Shown here: in pieces, positions 1 to 5,111 of the stretch | How the letters are laid out: every line of letters starts with the position of its first letter | How positions within the stretch are numbered: position 1 is the stretch's first letter | Translations under genes and position numbers: made by a program | Origin: Bacteroidota bacterium | Lineage (GTDB): Bacteria; Bacteroidota; Bacteroidia; Bacteroidales; VadinHA17 | Direction of reading: 5' to 3' | Length of the DNA: 5,111 nt | Assembly: GCA_030631445.1 (NCBI GenBank) | Contig: DAOVLD010000156.1 | Location: 1-5,111 of the forward strand | The notes under the pieces: generated by a model | Databases searched by the model: none | Seen by the model: only the letters and a program-made list of their open reading frames with translations | What the model was told of the DNA's origin: nothing

Positions 1-462
1 ATGAAAAATAACAGATCAGATCATATTTTTCTTAAAGAGGTAAGCTTGAGTCTTCTGTCAGAGGGTAAGTCGTTGCGTATCAAAGCGGGTGGTTACAGTA
101 TGTTTCCTGCAATACATCCCGGTGACATTGTAATTATCGCTCCTGTCCATAATCAGTCAAACCTCATTCCTGGTGATATAATAGTTTTTAAGAGAGATTC
201 CGATTTTGTATTACACCGGCTGACAGATATCCGTCATCGGGATAATAATACTTTCTATATCACACGAGGCGACAGTAGTATGAATGAAGATAAACCAACT
301 ACAGCAGATAAAATATCCGGCGTAGTTACTGCTATTGAAACAAGACGTGGTAATAAAATCCGGCCATATCACCACAAAATACACTACCGCCGTAACCGTC
401 TCACGGTCAGGCTCATTCACTTGTATAGCAAACTCCTTCGCATAATTCGTTTTAATTCGTGA
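1..462 (+). CDS. S24/S26-family serine peptidase (signal peptidase I-like), 153 aa
   Basis: This is a small peptidase-fold protein of the LexA/signal peptidase group. Seen directly: GGYSMFPAIHPGD at residues 30-42 is the box around the catalytic serine (Ser33, followed by Met34 and Pro36). A second PGD lies at 57-59. LHR at 71-73 places a histidine (His72) where bacterial signal peptidase I has its lysine, as in Sec11 and archaeal enzymes. RGDSSMNEDKP at 89-99 matches the later GD box. There is no N-terminal membrane helix, so it is probably cytosolic or peripherally bound; the last 35 residues are strongly basic and could form an amphipathic helix. The ATG is the first base of the window, so an earlier start cannot be excluded, although the length suits the family. 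The gene is followed after 19 bp by an ABC exporter and probably shares its transcript. In this setting a role in cleaving a leader peptide is plausible but inferred. The stop codon lies inside a short repeat array. Confidence 0.85.
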   Translation: MKNNRSDHIFLKEVSLSLLSEGKSLRIKAGGYSMFPAIHPGDIVIIAPVHNQSNLIPGDIIVFKRDSDFVLHRLTDIRHRDNNTFYITRGDSSMNEDKPTTADKISGVVTAIETRRGNKIRPYHHKIHYRRNRLTVRLIHLYSKLLRIIRFNS

Positions 463-469
463 AATTTGT
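444..469 (+). repeat. AATTCGT-type short tandem array at the end of the peptidase gene
   Basis: AATTCGT occurs at 444-450 and 454-460, and a variant AATTTGT at 463-469, giving a period of 9-10 bp. The array spans the stop codon of the peptidase gene (460-462) and so encodes its last residues. The same array in reverse complement lies at 3447-3473; aligned without gaps, 443-469 and the reverse complement of 3447-3473 agree at 21 of 27 positions. I recall such arrays as common between genes in Bacteroidota. Their function is unknown to me. Confidence 0.6.
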
Positions 470-481
470 ACTTTTACAATA

Positions 482-2281
482 ATGAACTATCCATCCAATA
501 AAACCAGATTACTTTTCTTAAAAGCAGTAAAACTCGTATGGGAAAGTGCTCCCGGCTGGGCTACAGCAAACATCTTCATTTCTGTCTTGCGAAGCATCTT
601 TCCTCTGGTGCTGGTATATCTTATCAAGCAACTTGTTGATGGTATAACCGGGGCAACAGGTCTGGGAGGGGAAGCAAATTTAAATCTGGTAATATGGTAT
701 ATCCTTGCTATTGTAATAACAATATTCCTCGATGAGGCGGCAACGAGTCTGGGTAACCTTGTGCGTAACAAACAATCCTACCGTCTTGAGTCGCACATGC
801 ATAATCTACTTCATTCCAAATCAATACAGCTTGATCTTCAACACTTCGAAAATCCTGAATATTACGATTCACTGGCTCGTGCAGCACGCGAAGCACCATA
901 CAGACCCAACACTATCGTAAATAATCTTATTTCTATTGCCAGGGGACTGTTATCACTTTTGCTGATGGCAGGACTCCTTTTTTATTTACACTGGGTGATA
1001 GTAATAATTCTACTGGCAGCCAACATACCGGGAATATGGCTTCGCCTGCATTATGCAGGTGTATTGTATAACTTCAAACGCGAACAAACACCCGCTGCAA
1101 GAAAAACAGCATACTTCAAATGGCTGCTAACAGGCGACAGACCATCAAGAGAGTTGCGCCTGTTCGGACTGGGCGATTATTTTGCTAATCTCTTTAGTAA
1201 GAATTTCAGGGAACTTAAAGAAGAAGAGATTGGTATTATACGTAAGAGAACATCCATTGAGCTTATTACCGGCATATTCAAAGCTGCAGCATTTCTTTTA
1301 GCACTTTGGTATATCGCTAAAGAAACAGTCAGCTCACAAATATCAGTTGGCGATATGGCAATGTACCTCGTTGCCTTCAGACAGGGTATGGTATATATAA
1401 AAGATGTCTTCTCATCGCTGGCAGGTTTGTATGAAGATAACCTCTTTATTGGCGATACCTTCGAATTTCTTAATCTTAAAGAGCAGATCGTTGCTGTACC
1501 TCCTGTTATTGAACCTGGCAGTCTCAACAAGAGTATCAATGTTAGCAATCTCTCCTTTTCATACCCGGGTACTGGTGAACCACTGCTCAAAAACCTTAAT
1601 CTTGAGATCCGGAAGGGCGAAACAATAGCGCTGGTAGGAGCTAATGGTGCAGGTAAAAGTACACTGGTAAGACTGCTATGCAGATTATATGACCCGGCTG
1701 AAGGGAAAATAACACTTGATGGTAAGAATATCACACACATGGACCCTGCTTCCTACCGCAAACTGTTCTCTGTTATCTTTCAGGATTTTATGCTGTATAA
1801 CCTCAGTGCAGGTGATAATATCAGGATGGGGGATATCTTCACACCTCAAAACAGGGAAAGAATAAAAACATCGGCATCACAAACAGGCATTGACGAACTG
1901 ATAGAGGCACTGCCTAAAGGATATGATACGGTAATCGGCAGACTTTTTGATGACAGTCGTGAGCTTAGCTGGGGCGAATGGCAAAAGATAGCAATGGCAC
2001 GCGCTCTGTACAGGGATGCTCCTGTACTGATACTCGACGAACCGACAAGCGCCCTCGATGCCTCAACTGAATACGAGCTGTTCAGCAGGTTCAAAGAGAT
2101 AACCCGCGACAGGACTTCAATACTTATCAGTCACCGTTTTTCAAATGTCAGTCTGGCCGACAGGATACTGGTGCTCGATAAAGGAATAATAGCTGAGGAA
2201 GGAACGCATGATGAGCTGATGAAAGCCGGCGGTATTTACAATGAGATGTACACTAAGCAAAGTAGCGGATACAAATTATGA
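482..2281 (+). CDS. ABC exporter, fused membrane and ATPase domains (MsbA/peptide-exporter type)
   Basis: This 599-aa half-transporter should work as a homodimer in the inner membrane, exporting a substrate at the cost of ATP. The membrane domain covers about residues 20-320, with hydrophobic segments near 28-52, 68-90, 150-189 (two spans), 262-279 and 289-306. The ATPase domain covers about 350-595: Walker A GANGAGKST at 386-394 (Lys392), Q-loop Gln434, signature LSWGEWQ at 495-501, Walker B VLILDEP at 515-521, D-loop SALD at 523-526, and H-loop His551. The signature carries Trp497 where LSGGQ has its first glycine. There is no N-terminal C39 peptidase domain, so any substrate processing must be done by another protein; a separate peptidase gene lies 19 bp upstream. 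The stop overlaps the next start (ATGA, 2278-2281), indicating translational coupling. The substrate cannot be read from the sequence. The neighbours suggest a modified peptide; a lipid or drug is the alternative. Confidence 0.93.
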   Translation: MNYPSNKTRLLFLKAVKLVWESAPGWATANIFISVLRSIFPLVLVYLIKQLVDGITGATGLGGEANLNLVIWYILAIVITIFLDEAATSLGNLVRNKQSYRLESHMHNLLHSKSIQLDLQHFENPEYYDSLARAAREAPYRPNTIVNNLISIARGLLSLLLMAGLLFYLHWVIVIILLAANIPGIWLRLHYAGVLYNFKREQTPAARKTAYFKWLLTGDRPSRELRLFGLGDYFANLFSKNFRELKEEEIGIIRKRTSIELITGIFKAAAFLLALWYIAKETVSSQISVGDMAMYLVAFRQGMVYIKDVFSSLAGLYEDNLFIGDTFEFLNLKEQIVAVPPVIEPGSLNKSINVSNLSFSYPGTGEPLLKNLNLEIRKGETIALVGANGAGKSTLVRLLCRLYDPAEGKITLDGKNITHMDPASYRKLFSVIFQDFMLYNLSAGDNIRMGDIFTPQNRERIKTSASQTGIDELIEALPKGYDTVIGRLFDDSRELSWGEWQKIAMARALYRDAPVLILDEPTSALDASTEYELFSRFKEITRDRTSILISHRFSNVSLADRILVLDKGIIAEEGTHDELMKAGGIYNEMYTKQSSGYKL

Positions 2282-3456
2282 GCATGCATGCCGATATATC
2301 ACCGGAAGAGCAATTACTGATATCTCTTTGCCGTCTTTCCTTCAGCGAAATGCAGAAAAAAAATATCCGTATACTTACAAAGAAGATAACAGATATTGAC
2401 AAGTTCGTATATCTGGCTAACGAACATGGCATTATAGCACTAGTTTACCATAACCTGAAAGAGACAGGTGCCGGTGACCTGCTGCCTGAAGAGAAAATAG
2501 CATCCCTTGCAAACAGCAGGATGAAAAGCCTGGGACGTAACACATTCCTTTATAAAAATATTGAACAAGTACTGGAGCTTTTATTTAGGCAGGAAAAAAT
2601 AAAAACGGTATTGCTTAAAGGAATGGCTCTTGAATTGTCTGTGTATGGTAATAAGGGGTTAAGACAGATGAACGATATTGATATTCTTGTACCCCGAAAA
2701 CAATGCATGGAAGCAAGAAGAATATTGCTAAATAATGGTTTTCAGTCAATCCCGTTTAAGTCACCGCTCTATAATCTTATACTGCCATACTATGGCAAGC
2801 ATCTGCCGGAGTTGTTCAAAGGAGGTGTTTCTGTTGAGATACACCATGAACTTTTCAACGGACCAGACCACTCACTTACAGAAAGAATGATCACCGGCAG
2901 TACTGAAATAACATTCAACAAAAGCAGTGTGCTTATCCCGCCGGTGCGTGAGTTTTTTCTTTATTTAGTGAAGCATCTCGACAAACATGAAAATAACGGT
3001 GAATCGCAGTTGCGTTTATATACCGACCTCTTTTGTATGGTTGATAAATATAAAAAAGAGCTTTTAGATACAGCACTATTTAAAGAAGCAGAAGCAGCCG
3101 GACTTGAAAAAATTTTAGCAGCTAAACTTTTTCTTCTGAAGCGTTATTGGGGAATTTTTATTCATCCGGCACTGGAGACACTAATTAATGAAAAGATTCC
3201 GGATAATACCTGTCAGTTATTCAGGACCTTTCTTGCGCAGCCGAAGGGACATCCGGTCCTAAATAACCGGACACACAATTACCGGCAAACAATAAAGCAA
3301 ATACAAGGATTTCATCGTAAGATAATTTTTATTATAGGCGATCTCTTTCCCACCTTGCGTTTCATGAAGAAGAGGTATAGTACGAGGAGTAAGTTAGGGG
3401 CTTTATTGTATTATCCGCATCGTTTTGGTAAACTCATTTACTTGGTACGAATTTAA
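2278..3456 (+). CDS. Nucleotidyltransferase family protein (NTP_transf_5 type), 392 aa
   Basis: This protein has the pattern of the uncharacterised nucleotidyltransferase family NTP_transf_5, which has a polymerase beta-like fold. Seen directly: VLLKGMALE at 111-119, then GLRQMNDIDILVP at 127-139 with the metal-binding pair Asp133 and Asp135, and VEIHHEL at 186-192 supplying a probable third acidic residue (Glu187). YLVKHLDKH at 229-237 matches the helical region with conserved histidines seen in this family. The C-terminal part (about 340-392) is basic and aromatic. Such enzymes transfer a nucleotide to an acceptor that is mostly unknown; members occur in lasso-peptide clusters such as the paeninodin type. 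The start overlaps the ABC stop by 4 bp and has no Shine-Dalgarno site, so translation is probably coupled. A second ATG two codons later (2284) is an alternative start. The stop codon (3454-3456) lies in a repeat array. The fold assignment is firm, the substrate unknown; modification of the exported peptide is inference. Confidence 0.85.
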   Translation: MSMHADISPEEQLLISLCRLSFSEMQKKNIRILTKKITDIDKFVYLANEHGIIALVYHNLKETGAGDLLPEEKIASLANSRMKSLGRNTFLYKNIEQVLELLFRQEKIKTVLLKGMALELSVYGNKGLRQMNDIDILVPRKQCMEARRILLNNGFQSIPFKSPLYNLILPYYGKHLPELFKGGVSVEIHHELFNGPDHSLTERMITGSTEITFNKSSVLIPPVREFFLYLVKHLDKHENNGESQLRLYTDLFCMVDKYKKELLDTALFKEAEAAGLEKILAAKLFLLKRYWGIFIHPALETLINEKIPDNTCQLFRTFLAQPKGHPVLNNRTHNYRQTIKQIQGFHRKIIFIIGDLFPTLRFMKKRYSTRSKLGALLYYPHRFGKLIYLVRI

Positions 3457-3480
3457 CGAATTTAGGCGAATTTCGCGAAC
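3447..3480 (-). repeat. ACGAATT-type short tandem array at the end of the nucleotidyltransferase gene
   Basis: ACGAATT occurs at 3447-3453 and 3456-3462, and GCGAATT at 3466-3472, followed by a related CGCGAAC at 3474-3480. The array is the inverted counterpart of the one at 444-469. It contains the stop codon of the nucleotidyltransferase gene and encodes its last residues. GCGAATTTCGC at 3466-3476 is a perfect odd-length palindrome, but its stem is too short, and it has no T-run, to be called a terminator. Confidence 0.6.
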
Positions 3481-3582
3481 GGTTAATCCAAAGCATTCAC
3501 AAGTCTTTTATACATCAATGCAACCCATTACCCGCTTTTTTAGTCCTATCTATAACAAATAATTTCAAAGTTGAGAATGATT

Positions 3583-3614
3583 TTTGGTATATTTATTAAA
3601 TTATTGTAGTTTTG
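3583..3614 (+). promoter_or_regulatory. Bacteroidota-type promoter for the 52-aa peptide gene
   Basis: TTTG at 3583-3586 and TAGTTTTG at 3607-3614 match the Bacteroidota -33 (TTTG) and -7 (TAnnTTTG) elements, separated by 20 bp within the usual spacing. Transcription would begin near 3619-3622, leaving a leader RNA of about 22 bases before the ATG at 3643. The surrounding DNA is AT-rich. This is the only full match I found in the intergenic regions. It implies that the small gene is transcribed separately from the upstream operon, at least in part. Confidence 0.7.
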
Positions 3615-3620
3615 AAAGTG

Positions 3621-3639
3621 GTAAAGTCAGCTCTTTTAC
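3621..3639 (+). promoter_or_regulatory. Small imperfect inverted repeat in the leader RNA
   Basis: GTAAAG at 3621-3626 can pair imperfectly with CTTTTAC at 3633-3639, with one bulge or wobble pair. It would form at the very 5' end of the predicted transcript, three bases before the start codon. It could protect the RNA or affect translation. The stem is short and may be chance. Confidence 0.2.
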
Positions 3640-3642
3640 AAC

Positions 3643-3801
3643 ATGAAGAAGATTTACAAAAAGCCTGAAATAAAAAAGATCGAACTGGATAATTCGATGT
3701 CACTTTTCATGATGACTACCATTCCTGATAACCCCACTCCCCGTGGTGGTAGTAAAGGAAGTGGTGATTCGCCGTTTGATGATGATAAGACCTTTGGGTA
3801 A
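3643..3801 (+). CDS. Candidate RiPP precursor peptide, 52 aa
   Basis: This is a short gene with its own promoter. The product starts MKKIYKKPEIKKIELDN (residues 1-17), continues with a hydrophobic SMSLFMMTTI (18-27), and ends in a Gly/Ser/Pro/Asp-rich tail: PTPRGGSKGSGDSPF at 31-45, then DDDKTFG at 46-52. The N-terminus is basic and the tail acidic. There is no cysteine, no signal peptide and no membrane span. YKKPEI (5-10) fits YxxPx(L/I), the motif by which lasso leader peptides bind their PqqD-like recognition protein. I also recall many short Bacteroidota hypothetical proteins with MKKxYxxPE starts and a following SL-rich segment. The gene lies 186 bp downstream of a peptidase, exporter and nucleotidyltransferase operon on the same strand. 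The start is the only ATG suited to the promoter; no Shine-Dalgarno site is visible, as is normal for the phylum. That it is translated is well supported; that it is a modified and exported precursor is inference. The lack of cysteine argues against a lanthipeptide, sactipeptide or disulfide bacteriocin. Confidence 0.75.
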   Translation: MKKIYKKPEIKKIELDNSMSLFMMTTIPDNPTPRGGSKGSGDSPFDDDKTFG

Positions 3802-3984
3802 GCCAACTTCATTATTTTTTATTCATAATTCTATTTTTGCCATTCGCCTTACGTTTACATCCTTGTGATGTTGCTGGTTACTGGGTGCTAACGTCAAATC
3901 TCAAACTCTTTAACTCCGCGTCTGCGCCTTCGTAGTTTGCATTTCTTCATAACCCGTAACTCGTAACCTGTAACTCGTAACTCT
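3802..3984. other. Intergenic region between convergent genes, no gene seen
   Basis: The region separates the peptide gene from the convergent antiporter gene. Its left part is T-rich (3810-3838) and its right part is made of short repeats (3904-3983). The only hairpin I noticed is weak, ACATC at 3857-3861 with GATGT at 3867-3871, and no T-run follows it. No convincing terminator for either gene and no further peptide gene can be supported. Confidence 0.5.
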
Positions 3985-3987
3985 TTA
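3904..3987. repeat. Repeat block: CTCGTAA heptamers bounded by 9-bp direct repeats
   Basis: Four heptamers follow one another: CCCGTAA (3953-3959), CTCGTAA (3960-3966), CCTGTAA (3967-3973) and CTCGTAA (3974-3980). To the left, 3914-3933 holds a CG-rich stretch of the CTCCGCGTCTGCG kind. AACTCTTTA occurs at both ends of the block (3904-3912 and 3979-3987), and the right copy includes the antiporter stop codon. Such strings are, from memory, frequent intergenic repeats in Bacteroidota. No coding capacity is seen. Confidence 0.55.
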
Positions 3988-5111
3988 GTAATCCTTCCTG
4001 TCTTCCTCTTTCAGCGTTTTATCAGGTTCATCTTTTGCCAGTCTGCGTATCTTTATATTGAAAGCAGCCATAAAGATACTCATGAAAGGACTGATAAGGT
4101 TAAAAAATGCAAAAGGAAGATAGGAGAGGGTAGGTACTCCAAGAACCCTGGCTTGTGTTGCCCCACCGGTATTCCAGGGAATAAGGGGCGCAGTTACAGT
4201 GCCGGCATCCTCAAGGGTCCGGCTGAGCACCTCGGGTTTTAAACCCATGTTTCTGAATGTTTTGAAATACATCCTGCCCGGAACAACGATTGAGATATAC
4301 TGGTCTGATGCGGTAATATTGAAAAAAATACATGTGGCTACTGTTGAAGCGACAAGTGAGCCTGTTGATTTTGCAAATTTAATAACACTCTGGGTTATCC
4401 TCATTAGTAAACCGGCTGATTCCATAACACCTCCAAAAACCATTGCCGCGATAATTAGCCAGATTGTGTCCAGCATACCTGCCATCCCGTTGGTTGTAAG
4501 GAGTTCATTTACGGCTGCATTTTGAGTGGTGATAGCAATAGGTCCGAACATTGATTTCATCACTGCAATGTATGATTTCAACATGTAGCCTCCCTGGATA
4601 TCCGTTATCTGGTGTATGATTTCCGGTTGAAAAATAACTGCAAATATCCCGCCCAGAATAGTTCCCGCGAAAAGTGACGGTAATGGAGGAACTTTCATTA
4701 CGATAATAACGATCAGTAAAGCAGGAACAAGAAATAACCATGGCGTAACATTAAAACTTGTTTCAATAACGTGGCTAAACTCTCCCATATTGGTTTGCAC
4801 GGTGTCAAAATTGTAGTTAAATCCAATGATCAGGAAAATGATAAGAGTTATCAGCATTGACGGACCTGTTGTCAGCACCATATACCGGATATGTGTAAAC
4901 AGGTCAGTGCCGGACACTGCCGGGGCGAGATTGGTTGTATCAGACATGGGTGACATTTTATCCCCGAAATAAGCTCCGGATATAATAGAACCCGCCACGA
5001 TACCTTCATTTATCCCCATAGCACTTCCGATCCCGATAAGTGCAATACCGATTGTTGCAATGGTTGACCACGAGCTGCCGGTGGCAAGTGAGACTATTGA
5101 ACATATTACCA
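3985..5111 (-). CDS. nhaC: NhaC-type Na+/H+ antiporter, 5' end outside the window
   Basis: This is an inner-membrane antiporter that exchanges sodium for protons and serves pH and sodium balance. The reading frame stays open from the stop at 3985-3987 to the window edge, giving 374 residues; an ATG at 5017-5019 is internal, because the residues before it already show the family motif TGSSWSTIATIGIALIGIG. Then follow SGAYFGDKMSPMSDTTNLAP (visible residues 44-63), the ion-path region typical of NhaC, and, near the C-terminus, ASDQYISIVVPGRMYF, LSRTLEDAGTVTAPLIPWN and LGVPTLSYLPFAFFN. Several hydrophobic spans lie between these. Full NhaC proteins have roughly 460-490 residues, so about 100 N-terminal residues and the promoter are missing. 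The tail (KEEDRKDY) is charged and cytoplasmic in appearance. The gene converges on the peptide locus and shows no functional link to it. Confidence 0.93.
   Translation of the reverse strand, partial: VICSIVSLATGSSWSTIATIGIALIGIGSAMGINEGIVAGSIISGAYFGDKMSPMSDTTNLAPAVSGTDLFTHIRYMVLTTGPSMLITLIIFLIIGFNYNFDTVQTNMGEFSHVIETSFNVTPWLFLVPALLIVIIVMKVPPLPSLFAGTILGGIFAVIFQPEIIHQITDIQGGYMLKSYIAVMKSMFGPIAITTQNAAVNELLTTNGMAGMLDTIWLIIAAMVFGGVMESAGLLMRITQSVIKFAKSTGSLVASTVATCIFFNITASDQYISIVVPGRMYFKTFRNMGLKPEVLSRTLEDAGTVTAPLIPWNTGGATQARVLGVPTLSYLPFAFFNLISPFMSIFMAAFNIKIRRLAKDEPDKTLKEEDRKDY

Noticed and set aside
1177..1740. Long open frame of 187 codons on the minus strand
   Set aside because: It lies wholly antisense to the exporter ATPase region, shows no recognisable domain, and is best explained as a by-product of codon use in the real gene.
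3466..3476. Palindrome GCGAATTTCGC as a terminator for the operon
   Set aside because: As a hairpin it gives only about four pairs and no T-run follows.
3518..3562. ATG-started frame of 14 codons upstream of the peptide promoter
   Set aside because: It is very short, has no promoter match before it, and its sequence resembles no leader or toxin type that I know.
3643..3801. Double-glycine (GG) leader peptide processed by a C39 peptidase
   Set aside because: GG occurs at residues 35-36, but it lacks the usual hydrophobic residues at -4 and -7, and the exporter has no C39 domain.
3953..3980. Heptamer tandem repeat as a possible CRISPR-like or origin iteron array
   Set aside because: There are no spacers, the units are only 7 bp, and no replication or cas gene lies nearby.
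4199..4525. Open frame of 108 codons on the plus strand
   Set aside because: It is antisense to conserved NhaC motifs and has no promoter or family pattern.
5017..5019. Minus-strand ATG as the true start of the antiporter
   Set aside because: The frame continues upstream to the window edge with the conserved TGSSW region of NhaC, so this methionine is internal.

Overview
The window looks like a chromosomal segment of a member of the Bacteroidota, probably an environmental one. The DNA is AT-rich. The only clear promoter fits the Bacteroidota -33/-7 type (TTTG, 20 bp, TAnnTTTG). The genes lack Shine-Dalgarno sites. The gene ends carry short repeats of the CGAATTT and CTCGTAA kind, which I recall as common between Bacteroidota genes. 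The assignment rests on these signals, not on a database search.

Positions 1-3456 hold three plus-strand genes packed as an operon. The first is a small soluble S24/S26-type serine peptidase with a Ser-His arrangement. After a 19-bp gap comes a fused ABC exporter (membrane domain plus ATPase, no C39 peptidase domain). Overlapping it by 4 bp is a nucleotidyltransferase of the NTP_transf_5 type. This set recalls lasso-type and related RiPP (ribosomally made, modified peptide) clusters, in which an exporter, a nucleotidyltransferase and peptide-processing enzymes sit together. The operon probably begins upstream of the window.

Positions 3457-3642 are intergenic and hold a short repeat array and a near-perfect Bacteroidota promoter. 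The promoter drives an unlabelled 52-codon gene at 3643-3801. Its product has a basic N-terminus with a YxxPxI motif like the recognition motif of lasso leader peptides, a short hydrophobic segment, and a Gly/Ser/Asp-rich tail without cysteine. I read it as a candidate precursor peptide for the upstream machinery. This is the most interesting item in the window.

Positions 3802-3984 carry no gene that I can support, only a T-rich stretch and tandem heptamer repeats. From 3985 to the right edge lies the 3' part of a minus-strand NhaC-type Na+/H+ antiporter. It converges on the peptide gene, is unrelated in function, and probably marks the right boundary of the peptide locus.

Proposed working order (inference): the small peptide is made from its own promoter, modified by enzymes encoded upstream of the window and possibly by the nucleotidyltransferase, cleaved by the S24/S26 peptidase or another protease, and exported by the ABC protein.
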